A stretch of DNA of 64,000 nt. Origin: an uncultured Marvinbryantia sp. Lineage in GTDB: Bacteria; Bacillota; Clostridia; Lachnospirales; Lachnospiraceae. A program made the position numbers and the translations under genes. The notes under the pieces were generated by a model. That model was not told the DNA's origin and searched no databases. It saw nothing but the letters and a program-made list of their open reading frames with translations. Positions 17,006-24,759 of this stretch are shown in pieces. The stretch spans positions 1 to 64,000 of the forward strand of contig CAKRVB010000008.1 in NCBI GenBank assembly GCA_934408725.1, read 5' to 3'. Numbering within the stretch: the first letter of the stretch is position 1; each line of letters opens with the position of its first letter.

Positions 17006-17521
17006 TTATACACGAAGATATTCCATCACTTCTTCAAAAAGCGTATCATGGTTATCCCGTGTCAAATAAAAACATCGACAGTTAGGGTGGCTGCGAACCT
17101 GCATGAGAAACGGAATCTCTTTATCCTTCATCGTTGCAATGACCGGAATATCCCCGTCCAGTCTGGTCAGGATAGCGTTGCAAAAATCCTGCTCCTGGGC
17201 TTCCAGAAATCCAATCTCATCAAAAGCGAGAATACTGCCTTCCGGAACCGGGAGCAGAAGCTGCGGTGCAAAACGGTTAAAAGCACCGGCTACCGTGTGA
17301 GGTTTGTGGTTGATGCAATATCCTACCAGATTGTCCTCCGAAAAATGATAAACACTGCCGAATGGATGAATATAGATAGGATTGCCAAGATTCGAAAGTA
17401 TTATATCGTATCTGCGCTGCGTCTCATATCCAAAAACAGGGCGGTCTAATGCGGTCACAATGCGACGGATAAAATCATGTTTCCAACAGTCACGGGGGCT
17501 GATAATCAAGGTATGTTTCAT
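17006..17521 (-). CDS. NTPase_1 (THEP1)-like protein lacking a P-loop
   Basis: A 171-residue protein whose middle and end resemble the NTPase_1/THEP1 family of P-loop NTPases: GSILAFDEIGFLE looks like the family Walker B (IIDEIGKME), followed by DGDIPVIATMKDKEIPFLMQVRSHPN. The N-terminus, where GxxGxGKT should be, reads LIISPRDCWKHDFIRRIV, so the Walker A is missing. It may bind nucleotide differently or be a non-catalytic relative. The start at 17521 is supported by AGGAGAT; an upstream in-frame Met has no site. Monocistronic; function unknown. Confidence 0.6.
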   Translation of the reverse strand: MKHTLIISPRDCWKHDFIRRIVTALDRPVFGYETQRRYDIILSNLGNPIYIHPFGSVYHFSEDNLVGYCINHKPHTVAGAFNRFAPQLLLPVPEGSILAFDEIGFLEAQEQDFCNAILTRLDGDIPVIATMKDKEIPFLMQVRSHPNCRCFYLTRDNHDTLFEEVMEYLRV

Positions 17522-17692
17522 GGTAAAATCTCCTGATGAAGTATTACATGTGCCACCGGCACATAGCACTCTGCCTATATTTGTATATCGTGGTTTCAGA
17601 CTTTTGCCTCTGGCATCATAAATTTAGTATAACATAGAAAGAAAGTCACGTTTCAGGTGATTCAGAACTTTAGCAAATTTTATAGTTTATTG

Positions 17693-17749
17693 TTGACAAA
17701 TCCAATTTGGAATACTATACTTATATCAATAACAATAATAGTTATTATT
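17693..17749 (+). promoter_or_regulatory. perR promoter with PerR/Fur-box-like operator
   Basis: TTGACA (17693-17698), 17 bp, TATACT (17716-17721). At the predicted start lies a palindrome: arms AATAATA (17734-17740) and TATTATT (17743-17749) around GT, overlapping a second repeat AATAAC/GTTATT (17728-17746). The AT-rich interrupted palindrome resembles PerR boxes, so autoregulation is likely. Confidence 0.7.
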
Positions 17750-17779
17750 TTTAGATTAATTTCAGAAAGGAAGGATCAT

Positions 17780-18172
17780 ATGAACTATAGTCGTCAGAGA
17801 GAATCTATCAAAGACTTCTTAAGTACACGGAAAGATCATCCTACTGCTGATACAATCTACATGAATATCAGAAAACAATTTCCAAATATCAGCCTGGGAA
17901 CAATTTATCGCAATTTAAACCTTTTATCTGATATTGGAGAAATCACCAGATTGACAACCGGAGATGGATGTGACCATTACGACTTCAATACTGCTCCGCA
18001 CAACCATTTTGTATGCACCAGATGTCACAGTGTACTCGATCTGGAGATGGACAGCATTGATGATATCGTAGAGGTAGCACGGAAGAACTTTCCGGGGAGA
18101 ATCGACCGACATTGCACATATTTTTATGGAATTTGTGCAGAATGTATGGACACATCCGAAGAAGCAAGCTGA
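17780..18172 (+). CDS. perR: PerR-type Fur family peroxide-responsive repressor
   Basis: A 130-residue Fur-family metalloregulator. The winged helix covers about residues 1-60 (LGTIYRNLNLLSDIGEI is the recognition region). Regulatory-metal ligands fit PerR: His20, Asp68, His74 and His76. Structural zinc cysteines are C79xxC82 and C119xxC122. PerR proteins sense peroxide by iron-catalysed oxidation of the metal-site histidines and then release DNA. AAGGAAGGAT precedes the start at 17780. The gene sits just upstream of a reverse rubrerythrin, a standard PerR target in clostridia. Fur or Zur cannot be fully excluded, but Asp68 and the context favour PerR. Confidence 0.85.
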   Translation: MNYSRQRESIKDFLSTRKDHPTADTIYMNIRKQFPNISLGTIYRNLNLLSDIGEITRLTTGDGCDHYDFNTAPHNHFVCTRCHSVLDLEMDSIDDIVEVARKNFPGRIDRHCTYFYGICAECMDTSEEAS

Positions 18173-18237
18173 CAGAGCAAGTTATCTGTCAAAAGTAAAA
18201 AGTAAAAATTAAAAATAAGAATAATTACTAATTTTAC

Positions 18238-18291
18238 TTGACAGAAGTAAGAAGATGTGATAATCTAAAATCAGTAAATATTACTGATTTT
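18238..18291 (+). promoter_or_regulatory. Rubrerythrin promoter with inverted repeat at the start site
   Basis: TTGACA (18238-18243), 17 bp, TAATCT (18261-18266). Immediately downstream is a perfect 11-bp inverted repeat AAAATCAGTAA (18267-18277) / TTACTGATTTT (18281-18291) around ATA, covering the predicted start. It could be a repressor operator or a 5'-end mRNA hairpin. A degenerate AT-rich sequence similar to the perR operator lies just before the -35 (about 18217-18232). Confidence 0.6.
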
Positions 18292-18338
18292 AAAACAAAA
18301 TAAAATATAAATTCAAAAAGAAAAGGAGAACAAAAACA

Positions 18339-18926
18339 ATGGCAAAATTTGTATGTAAAGTATGTGGTTATATCTATGAAGGCGAAGCAGCACCGGCTGA
18401 ATGTCCAGTCTGTCATGCAAAATCTGACATGTTCCAGAAAGTAGAAGGAGAATTGGTTCTGGCTGCTGAACATGAATACGGTATCTATGCAAAAACTGTA
18501 AAAGACAACAAAGACATCAGCGATGAAGATAAGAAGTTCATCTTCGATCAGTTAAAAGCTAACTTCAATGGTGAATGCTCAGAAGTAGGTATGTACCTGT
18601 GCATGGCTCGTATCGCTCATCGTGAAGGATATCCGGAAATCGGTCTCTACTGGGAAAAAGCAGCTTACGAAGAAGCAGAACATGCAGCAAAATTTGCTGA
18701 GATGCTGGGCGAAGACCTTGAGCCAAACATGAAAGCTACTACAAAAGACAACCTGAAATGGAGAGTTGACTGCGAATTCGGTGCAACACAGGGTAAATTC
18801 GATCTTGCAAAATGTGCAAAGAAAAACAACCTGGATGCAATCCATGATACAGTACACGAAATGGCTAAAGACGAAGCTCGTCACGGACGCGCTCTCAAAG
18901 GCCTGTTAGAAAGATACTTTGGCTAA
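18339..18926 (+). CDS. Reverse rubrerythrin (rubredoxin-diiron NADH peroxidase component)
   Basis: A 195-residue peroxide-scavenging protein. The rubredoxin-type iron site is N-terminal (C6xxC9 and C22xxC25), followed by a ferritin-like four-helix diiron domain with ExxH pairs ([33 protein letters not shown]). This order is the reverse of classical rubrerythrin and matches the oxygen-induced reverse rubrerythrins of clostridia, which reduce hydrogen peroxide to water using NADH-derived electrons. A strong promoter and AAAAGGAGA upstream suggest high expression. Its position after perR supports peroxide control. Confidence 0.93.
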   Translation: MAKFVCKVCGYIYEGEAAPAECPVCHAKSDMFQKVEGELVLAAEHEYGIYAKTVKDNKDISDEDKKFIFDQLKANFNGECSEVGMYLCMARIAHREGYPEIGLYWEKAAYEEAEHAAKFAEMLGEDLEPNMKATTKDNLKWRVDCEFGATQGKFDLAKCAKKNNLDAIHDTVHEMAKDEARHGRALKGLLERYFG

Positions 18927-18949
18927 GCTACAAGCCATGCAAAATAGTG

Positions 18950-18995
18950 AAAATAAGGCTCTGCGAGTTTACTCGTAAGAGCCTTTATTTTTGCT
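18950..18995 (+). terminator. Rubrerythrin terminator
   Basis: The stem GGCTCT/AGAGCC is extended outward by AAAATAA/TTTATTTT and inward by CGAGT/ACTCG, and ends in TTTATTTTT. Confidence 0.85.
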
Positions 18996-19002
18996 ATTTT
19001 AT

Positions 19003-19047
19003 ACGGCGACAGCCGTCCATGAAATAGCCCGTAGGGCTATGAATGGA
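19003..19047. other. Compact tandem-hairpin element
   Basis: Two adjacent hairpins fill 45 bases: ACGGC-gaca-GCCGT (19003-19016), then TCCAT-gaa-ATAGCCC-gta-GGGCTAT-ga-ATGGA (19016-19047). It lies between the rubrerythrin terminator and a small ORF and has no T-tract, so it is not a terminator. It could be a small structured RNA or a dispersed palindromic repeat. Confidence 0.5.
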
Positions 19048-19145
19048 GCATGGCGTTGAGCGGGAAGCAAAAGAAGCAACAGGAATAGAACAGGAATATC
19101 TGGGCAATACTCCATACATAAATCGAGATAGAACAGGAGCATCCC

Positions 19146-19358
19146 ATGAAGAAGAAAAGAAAGATCTGGCTGATCGCAGCCATATTTGTGATGACGGAAG
19201 CATTGGCATTTCCGGAGGCGTTATTCCCAGACTGTATCAGAGTCAAAGGAGTGCAGCAGGAAGAACAAAGTGTAGACGAAAGCCAGAAATGGATGCAAAC
19301 GCCAGAGCAAAAGCCAGAATTTGAATGGAAATTCTGGCTTTTCTCTTATTTCATATAG
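19146..19358 (+). CDS. Possible small exported protein
   Basis: A 70-residue ORF beginning MKKKRKIWLIAAIFVMTEALA, which has the basic, hydrophobic and small-residue pattern of a signal peptide; the rest is short, with charged and Gln-rich stretches. AGGAG is about seven bases upstream. Against it, its last dozen codons lie in a terminator hairpin (19309-19342), and no family is recognised. A competing ORF in another frame starts at 19043. Treated as tentative. Confidence 0.35.
   Translation: MKKKRKIWLIAAIFVMTEALAFPEALFPDCIRVKGVQQEEQSVDESQKWMQTPEQKPEFEWKFWLFSYFI
19309..19342. terminator. Perfect hairpin between convergent transcripts
   Basis: A 14-bp perfect stem AAAAGCCAGAATTT / AAATTCTGGCTTTT with loop GAATGG. 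The plus side continues TTTTCTCTTATTT and the minus side also leaves TTTT, so it can end both the small plus-strand ORF and minus-strand typA. Confidence 0.75.
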
Positions 19359-19363
19359 TAATT

Positions 19364-21199
19364 TTACTGTGCGTTTTTCTTTGCGAATGCAGCACGTTTT
19401 CTCATGGTAGGATCCAGAATCTTCTTACGGATACGTAAGGATTTTGGAGTAACCTCCAGGAGTTCATCGGTATCGATGAAGTCCAGAGCCTCTTCCAGGC
19501 TGAGTACCTTCGGTACCGTCAGTTTCAGGGCATCGTCAGATCCTGATGCACGGGTGTTGGTCAGATGCTTGGTCTTGCAGACATTCAGTTCGATATCATC
19601 TGTCTTACCGTTCTGGCCGATGACCATTCCAGAATATACGGCTTCACCAGGTCCGATAAACAGAGTACCACGTTCCTGAGCATTGAACAGACCATAAGTA
19701 ACGGATTCACCAGTTTCAAAGGAGATCAGGGAACCCTGCTTACGATACTGAATCTCACCCTTGAAAGGACCATATCCGTCAAAAGTAGTATTCAGAATAC
19801 CATTTCCCTTTGTATCCGTCAGGAAATCTCCACGATAACCGATCAGACCACGGGATGGGATAGAGAACTCCAGTCTGGTGTAACCGCCGGTAGTCTGGCT
19901 CATTCCCTGGAGTTCACCTTTACGCATACTCAGCTTATTGATTACCGTACCGGAAAATTCGTCTGGAACATCCACGTAAGCGATCTCCATTGGCTCCAGC
20001 TTCTTTCCACGTTCATCCTGCTTATAGATAACTTCGGCTTTGCTGACTGCGAATTCATATCCCTCACGACGCATATTCTCAATCAGAACGGACAGATGCA
20101 GTTCGCCTCGTCCTGATACTTTGAAGCAGTCCATATCATCTGTCTCTTCCACACGAAGGCTGACATCGGTATTCAGCTCACGGAACAGACGGTCACGCAG
20201 ATGACGGGAAGTAACAAACTTACCTTCACGACCTGCCAGTGGGCTGTCATTGACACGGAACTGCATGGAGATTGTCGGCTCGGAAATCTTCTGGAATGGA
20301 ATTGCTTCTACTTTTTCCGGAGAACACAGAGTATCACCAATGTGAAGATCTGCGATACCGGAGATCGCTACGATAGAACCAGTTCCGGCTTCGGTGACAT
20401 CTACTTTATTCAGTCCGTCAAACTCATATAATTTACTGATTTTTACCTTCTGGAACTTATCCGGATCATGATGGTTCACCAGAACCACATCCTGATTCAC
20501 ACGAATAGAACCATTATCAATCTTACCAACACCGATACGGCCAACATATTCGTTATAATCAATGGTACTGATCAGAACCTGAAGCGGTGCAGTCTCATCT
20601 CCCTTAGGAGCAGGAATATAATTGATAATAGTCTCAAACAGAGGAGTCATATCCTTGTGTTCATCGCTCAGTTCCAGAACCGCATAACCGGCCTTGGCAG
20701 ATGCATAGACGAATGGGCAGTCCAGCTGCTCGTCAGAAGCGTCCAGATCAATGAACAGCTCCAGAATCTCATCAATGACTTCTTCCGGGCGTGCTTCCGG
20801 ACGGTCGATCTTATTGATACATACGATAACCGGAAGATCCAGATCCAGTGCTTTTCTCAAAACGAACTTCGTCTGAGGCATAGAACCTTCAAAGGCATCT
20901 ACTACCAGAATAACGCCGTCTACCATCTTCAGTACACGTTCTACTTCGCCTCCGAAGTCAGCGTGTCCAGGGGTGTCTACAATATTGATCTTATAGTCTT
21001 TATAATAAACTGCTGTGTTTTTAGATAAAATAGTGATTCCGCGTTCACGTTCGATATCATTAGAGTCCATGACACGTTCCGCTACTTCCTGATTGGCACG
21101 GAATACACCGCTTTGCTTTAATAATTCATCAACGAGAGTCGTCTTACCGTGGTCAACGTGTGCGATAATCGCAATATTACGGATGTTTTCTCGATTCAT
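19364..21199 (-). CDS. typA: Translational GTPase TypA/BipA
   Basis: A 611-residue ribosome-associated GTPase of the EF-G/LepA group, involved in large-subunit assembly and growth under stress or cold. The G domain has [10 protein letters not shown] (G1), RGITI (G2), [16 protein letters not shown] (G3) and [10 protein letters not shown] (G4), followed by domains II, III, V and the BipA-specific C-terminal domain ([17 protein letters not shown]). ATG at 21199 is preferred over an in-frame ATG seven codons upstream because the AGAAGG ribosome site lies between them. A likely promoter (TTGACA, or TTGTAA-16-TAGAAT, on the minus strand) lies within 80 bases upstream. Confidence 0.96.
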   Translation of the reverse strand: MNRENIRNIAIIAHVDHGKTTLVDELLKQSGVFRANQEVAERVMDSNDIERERGITILSKNTAVYYKDYKINIVDTPGHADFGGEVERVLKMVDGVILVVDAFEGSMPQTKFVLRKALDLDLPVIVCINKIDRPEARPEEVIDEILELFIDLDASDEQLDCPFVYASAKAGYAVLELSDEHKDMTPLFETIINYIPAPKGDETAPLQVLISTIDYNEYVGRIGVGKIDNGSIRVNQDVVLVNHHDPDKFQKVKISKLYEFDGLNKVDVTEAGTGSIVAISGIADLHIGDTLCSPEKVEAIPFQKISEPTISMQFRVNDSPLAGREGKFVTSRHLRDRLFRELNTDVSLRVEETDDMDCFKVSGRGELHLSVLIENMRREGYEFAVSKAEVIYKQDERGKKLEPMEIAYVDVPDEFSGTVINKLSMRKGELQGMSQTTGGYTRLEFSIPSRGLIGYRGDFLTDTKGNGILNTTFDGYGPFKGEIQYRKQGSLISFETGESVTYGLFNAQERGTLFIGPGEAVYSGMVIGQNGKTDDIELNVCKTKHLTNTRASGSDDALKLTVPKVLSLEEALDFIDTDELLEVTPKSLRIRKKILDPTMRKRAAFAKKNAQ

Positions 21200-21319
21200 A
21201 CAGTACCTTCTTTCCTTCATTCTCCGAATTATTCTACCACATATTATTCATTTTACAAGATTTTTTGTGTCAAACTCTTCTAATAGGAAGGATTTTGTCA
21301 GATAAGCATAAAAAAATGC

Positions 21320-21340
21320 AAAAAAACCGCAGATTCTGCG
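21320..21340 (-). terminator. Terminator-like hairpin in the typA-SSB intergenic region
   Basis: On the minus strand, stem CGCAG-aat-CTGCG is followed by G and seven T. A second copy of TCTGCGGTTTT lies about 20 bases upstream on the minus strand, able to pair with the same CGCAGA. No annotated minus-strand gene ends here. Confidence 0.5.
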
Positions 21341-21460
21341 ATATTTTCCTCATAAAACCGCAGATTGCTTCGTTCTAAAGAGTATGTGCGGGGAATAAAC
21401 ATATGTATGTAACGCAATACGAAAAAATACTTTGCGATGAAGAAGGGAGCATGCATACAT

Positions 21461-22087
21461 ATGTCTGACAAAATTATTGAAAATAACCAGGTATCAATCA
21501 TAGGAGAAATCGTGTCTGAATTCGTATTCAGTCATGAAGTGTTCGGAGAGGGATTTTATCTCGTGGATGTACAGGTAAAGAGACTCAGTGAGTCCTGCGA
21601 CCGAATTCCGGTCATGGTATCCGAGCGGCTCATCGATGTAAATGAAGATTACAGAGGGGAATTCGTGAAGGTGACGGGACAGTTCCGTTCCTATAACCGA
21701 CATGAAGAAAAACGGAACAGACTGGTTCTGTCCGTATTCGCAAGAGAAATCTGTTTTACGGAGGAGGAGACAGATAAGGTAAAAACCAATCAGATCTTCC
21801 TGGATGGCTACATTTGCAAGGTGCCTGTGTATCGGAAAACCCCTCTCGGAAGAGAAATCTCTGATATGCTGATTGCTGTGAACAGGCCGTATGGAAAATC
21901 AGACTATATCCCGTGCATCTGCTGGGGAAGAAATGCAAGATTTACTGCCGGGTTTGAAGTGGGGAGCCATATCCAGATCTGGGGAAGAATCCAGAGCAGA
22001 GAATATGTAAAAAAGACAGAAGGAGACTGTGCGGAAAAAAGAACAGCCTATGAAGTATCAGTAAGTAAACTGGAATGGCTGAGATAG
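21461..22087 (+). CDS. Single-stranded DNA-binding protein-like (two OB folds)
   Basis: A 208-residue protein with two OB-like halves: NNQVSIIGEIVSEFVFSHEVFGEGFYLVDV, then NQIFLDGYICKVPVYRKTPLGREISDMLIAV, which resembles the SSB/PriB fold. It lacks the acidic SSB tip, so it is not a canonical replicative SSB. Lachnospiraceae often carry this form; its exact role in DNA metabolism is unknown. The start is placed at 21461 because GAAGGGAG lies 11 bases upstream; an in-frame ATG at 21437 precedes that ribosome site and is less likely. Confidence 0.75.
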   Translation: MSDKIIENNQVSIIGEIVSEFVFSHEVFGEGFYLVDVQVKRLSESCDRIPVMVSERLIDVNEDYRGEFVKVTGQFRSYNRHEEKRNRLVLSVFAREICFTEEETDKVKTNQIFLDGYICKVPVYRKTPLGREISDMLIAVNRPYGKSDYIPCICWGRNARFTAGFEVGSHIQIWGRIQSREYVKKTEGDCAEKRTAYEVSVSKLEWLR

Positions 22088-22121
22088 CTTGCATTTTGAA
22101 ACAAAATGTGATAAAGTGTCT

Positions 22122-22159
22122 TGGCAACTGAGGTATAATATGAGAATTCGTAGTTGCCA
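22122..22159 (+). promoter_or_regulatory. Inverted repeat flanking a -10 element
   Basis: Arms TGGCAACT (22122-22129) and AGTTGCCA (22152-22159) enclose TATAAT (22134-22139). No good -35 is present at the usual spacing. The arrangement suits a repressor or activator site controlling the adenosyltransferase gene; the regulator is unknown. Confidence 0.4.
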
Positions 22160-22230
22160 GGGAAATGTGATCTGCGCAGGTACGGAACAGATATGAGGGA
22201 GAAATACGAGCAATCGTAAGTGGTGTACAA

Positions 22231-22719
22231 ATGATAAAAGGTCATACAATGATATTTTGTGGAGATGGAAAAGGAAAAAGTATGGCAGCGCTGGGCAAGG
22301 CTATGCTGGCGGCCAGCCATGGAAAGAGTGTCATGATCATTCAGTTCTTGAAGGAGAAAGAAATCGAGAATATGGAGTATTTTCGACGCCTGGAACCAGA
22401 GATCAAATTATTCCGTTTTGAAAGATCCGAAAAATGTTATCTGGATATGAATGAAGAAGAACGGGAAGAAGAAAAACTGAATATCCGCAATGGGTTGAAT
22501 TTTGCCAGAAAAGTTCTGGGAACACAGGGGTGTGATGTATTGATCCTGGATGAAGTGCTGGGACTTTTGGATACGGAGATCGTTTCAGAAGAAAATATTC
22601 TGGAACTGATGGATCAGAAAGCAGATGAGATGGATCTGATTCTGACCGGTCTGTATCAGGCACCGGAACTCTGGGACAGGGCAGATGAAGTGACTGTCAT
22701 GCAGAAAAAGAAGCCTTAA
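22231..22719 (+). CDS. CobA/CobO-type ATP:corrinoid adenosyltransferase-like protein
   Basis: A 162-residue P-loop protein with MIFCGDGKGKSMAALGKAMLAA (Walker A) and DVLILDEVLGLLDT (Walker B), followed by MDLILTGLYQAPELWDRADEVTVM, which matches the CobA/BtuR/CobO family that adenosylates corrinoids. The family's usual RG(G)-type C-terminal end is short. No cobalamin-synthesis gene or cobalamin riboswitch is adjacent, so the substrate could differ. The start is 22231, although the Met at 22249 (AAAGG upstream) is a possible alternative. It is followed by the separate dapA promoter. Confidence 0.8.
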   Translation: MIKGHTMIFCGDGKGKSMAALGKAMLAASHGKSVMIIQFLKEKEIENMEYFRRLEPEIKLFRFERSEKCYLDMNEEEREEEKLNIRNGLNFARKVLGTQGCDVLILDEVLGLLDTEIVSEENILELMDQKADEMDLILTGLYQAPELWDRADEVTVMQKKKP

Positions 22720-22747
22720 GAGGGAAAACTGGTAAAGGAAAAACGCA

Positions 22748-22776
22748 TTGACAAGGCATTTCAATAATGTTATGAT
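22748..22776 (+). promoter_or_regulatory. dapA promoter
   Basis: TTGACA (22748-22753), 17 bp, TATGAT (22771-22776). The predicted start near 22783 leaves a leader of about 112 bases. Confidence 0.8.
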
Positions 22777-22785
22777 GAAAAAAAG

Positions 22786-22850
22786 CTGGGGCAAGGTCGG
22801 TGGGCCTGGCCCCATTATCATATGAAGAATTATTCTATATGATAATGAAA
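22786..22850 (+). promoter_or_regulatory. Structured dapA leader: two stacked hairpins
   Basis: Hairpin 1 (22788-22813): GGGGC and AGGTC pair with GGCCT and GCCCC around a GGTG tetraloop, with one A-G mismatch. Hairpin 2 (22813-22847): CATTATCATAT pairs with ATATGATAATG, extended inside by AGAAT/ATTCT. Neither is followed by a T-tract. It does not resemble the lysine riboswitch or another class I know. Confidence 0.6.
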
Positions 22851-22894
22851 AGCAGATTGTAAGGATAGGATGGACGAATAACAAGGAGGATGTT

Positions 22895-23788
22895 ATGGCT
22901 ATTTTTAAGGGAGCAGGTGTAGCGATCGTTACGCCAATGTTTGAAAATGGTGAGGTAAATTACGATAAACTCGGTGAATTACTGGACTATCAGATTGCGA
23001 ACAGCACAGATGCGATCATTATCTGCGGAACAACGGGAGAAGCAGCTACACTTTCACACGAAGAACATCTGGATGTGATCAAGTATGCAGTGGATAAAGT
23101 AGCAAAGCGAGTTCCGGTGATTGCGGGAACCGGATCAAACTGTACAGAGACTGCTGTTTACCTGTCACAGGAAGCAGAAAAAAGAGGAGCAGATGCACTG
23201 CTTCAGGTAACACCATATTATAATAAAGCAACACAGAAAGGACTGATCCGCCATTTTACAGCAGTAGCAGAATCGGTAAACCTGCCGATCATTCTGTATA
23301 ATGTACCGGGAAGAACAGGATGTAATATTCAGCCTGAGACAGCGGTTTATCTGGCAAAGAATGTGAAAAACATTGTAGCCATTAAAGAAGCATCCGGTAA
23401 TATTGCACAGGTTGCCAAGCTGATGAGTCTGGCAGACGGATGCATTGATCTGTATTCCGGAGAAGACGGACAGGTAGTACCGGCACTGTCACTGGGCGGA
23501 ATCGGAGTCATTTCCGTACTTTCCAATGTGGCACCAAAGGAGACACACGACATGGTAATGTCTTATCTGAATGGAGATGTGGAGACCAGCCGTAAGATTC
23601 AGCTGAAGGCCATTCCACTGGTGGATGCGCTGTTCTGTGAAGTAAATCCAATTCCGGTAAAGACTGCTTTGAATCTGATGGGTATGAATGCAGGAGCCTT
23701 CCGTGGACCGATGTGTGAGATGGAAGAAGAGAACAAACAGAAGCTGATCCAGGCAATGAAAGACTTTGGAATTAAGTGCTGCGAATAA
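22895..23788 (+). CDS. dapA: 4-hydroxy-tetrahydrodipicolinate synthase
   Basis: Condenses pyruvate with aspartate semialdehyde, the first step of the diaminopimelate/lysine pathway that feeds peptidoglycan cross-links. A 297-residue TIM barrel with GTTGEAATLSHEEH, the Tyr of LPIILYNVPGRTG, and the Schiff-base lysine in IVAIKEASG. AAGGAGG precedes the ATG. dapB follows after 100 bases, so the two consecutive enzymes are encoded together. Lysine feedback cannot be read from the sequence. Confidence 0.96.
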   Translation: MAIFKGAGVAIVTPMFENGEVNYDKLGELLDYQIANSTDAIIICGTTGEAATLSHEEHLDVIKYAVDKVAKRVPVIAGTGSNCTETAVYLSQEAEKRGADALLQVTPYYNKATQKGLIRHFTAVAESVNLPIILYNVPGRTGCNIQPETAVYLAKNVKNIVAIKEASGNIAQVAKLMSLADGCIDLYSGEDGQVVPALSLGGIGVISVLSNVAPKETHDMVMSYLNGDVETSRKIQLKAIPLVDALFCEVNPIPVKTALNLMGMNAGAFRGPMCEMEEENKQKLIQAMKDFGIKCCE

Positions 23789-23804
23789 TGTGCACAGGAA
23801 GGAT

Positions 23805-23838
23805 GGCGGCGAAACCTGAGAGGGTCACGCCGCCTTTC
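23805..23838 (+). terminator. Hairpin between dapA and dapB
   Basis: A 7-bp GC stem GGCGGCG (23805-23811) / CGCCGCC (23828-23834) is followed by TTTCATAGTTT. It is a weak terminator or a processing hairpin that may lower dapB relative to dapA. Confidence 0.5.
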
Positions 23839-23888
23839 ATAGTTTATGACTTTTGACCTAATTTAATAAGTTTCAGGAGGATAAAAGA

Positions 23889-24644
23889 ATGGTAAAAGTA
23901 ATTATGCATGGCTGCAATGGTCATATGGGACAGGTGATCACAGATTTAATCGCAAAAGATGAAAATGCACAGATCGTGGCAGGAATCGATATGGCAGATA
24001 ACCGTGATAACGGATATCCGGTATTTACGGATATCAAAGCCTGCGATGTGGAAGCAGATGTCATGATTGATTTCTCTTCTTTTAAAGCAGCAGATGGTGT
24101 ACTGGACTACTGCGTAGAGAGACAGCTGCCACTGGTTCTGTGTACCACAGGGCTGACAGAGGAACAGCTGGCGAAGATGAAAGAATGCAGCAAGAAAGTA
24201 GCCATTCTCAAATCTGCCAATATGTCTCTGGGGATTAACACGCTGCTGAAGCTGCTTCAGGATGCAGCAAAGGTACTGGCTACAGCCGGATTTGATATGG
24301 AGATTGTGGAAAAGCATCACAGACTGAAATGCGATGCACCGAGTGGAACTGCACTGGCACTGGCAGATTCTTTAAATGAAGCAATGGATCACCAATATCA
24401 TTATGTATACGACAGAAGTCAGGTTCATCAGCAGCGTGATGACAAAGAAATCGGTATTTCAGCAGTCAGAGGAGGAACGATTGTAGGAGACCACGATGTG
24501 ATTTTTGCCGGACCGGATGAGGTGATTACGTTCAGCCATCGGGCTTATTCCAAGGCTGTTTTTGGTAAGGGAGCAGTAGAAGCAGCGAAATATCTGGCAG
24601 GCAAACCGGCAGGTTTATACGATATGCAGGATGTGATCGGTTAA
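23889..24644 (+). CDS. dapB: 4-hydroxy-tetrahydrodipicolinate reductase
   Basis: The NAD(P)H-dependent second dedicated enzyme of the DAP/lysine pathway, acting on the DapA product. At 251 residues it has the N-terminal dinucleotide site GCNGHMGQVI, the active-site EKHHRLKCDAPSGTAL (catalytic His and Lys), and SAVRGGTIVGDHDVIFAG. TCAGGAGG precedes the ATG. It is cotranscribed with dapA unless the intervening hairpin terminates. Confidence 0.96.
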   Translation: MVKVIMHGCNGHMGQVITDLIAKDENAQIVAGIDMADNRDNGYPVFTDIKACDVEADVMIDFSSFKAADGVLDYCVERQLPLVLCTTGLTEEQLAKMKECSKKVAILKSANMSLGINTLLKLLQDAAKVLATAGFDMEIVEKHHRLKCDAPSGTALALADSLNEAMDHQYHYVYDRSQVHQQRDDKEIGISAVRGGTIVGDHDVIFAGPDEVITFSHRAYSKAVFGKGAVEAAKYLAGKPAGLYDMQDVIG

Positions 24645-24667
24645 ATCTTAGGATTTACTTAATGGTA

Positions 24668-24696
24668 TTGATTTCTTTTTTACCAGAAGCTATAAT
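24668..24696 (+). promoter_or_regulatory. Promoter of the lipoprotein gene
   Basis: TTGATT (24668-24673), 17 bp, TATAAT (24691-24696). Confidence 0.7.
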
Positions 24697-24759
24697 TTGA
24701 ATAATTATAGCAAATAATTTAAATAAAAATGGGGAATATAAGTAACAGGAGGTAATCAC

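Noticed and set aside
19043-19324. 93-codon ORF overlapping the small exported ORF
   Set aside because: No ribosome site or family; overlaps a structured element and the 19146 ORF in another frame.
19565-21028. Several long ORFs opposite typA
   Set aside because: They are antisense shadows of a clearly coding gene, with composition following typA codons.
22088-22230. Cobalamin riboswitch before the adenosyltransferase gene
   Set aside because: No GCCACTG box or long conserved fold was found in the 143 bases.
22783-22894. Lysine riboswitch before dapA
   Set aside because: The leader is about 112 bases and lacks the AGAGGNGC-type core; it is reported only as an unknown structured leader.
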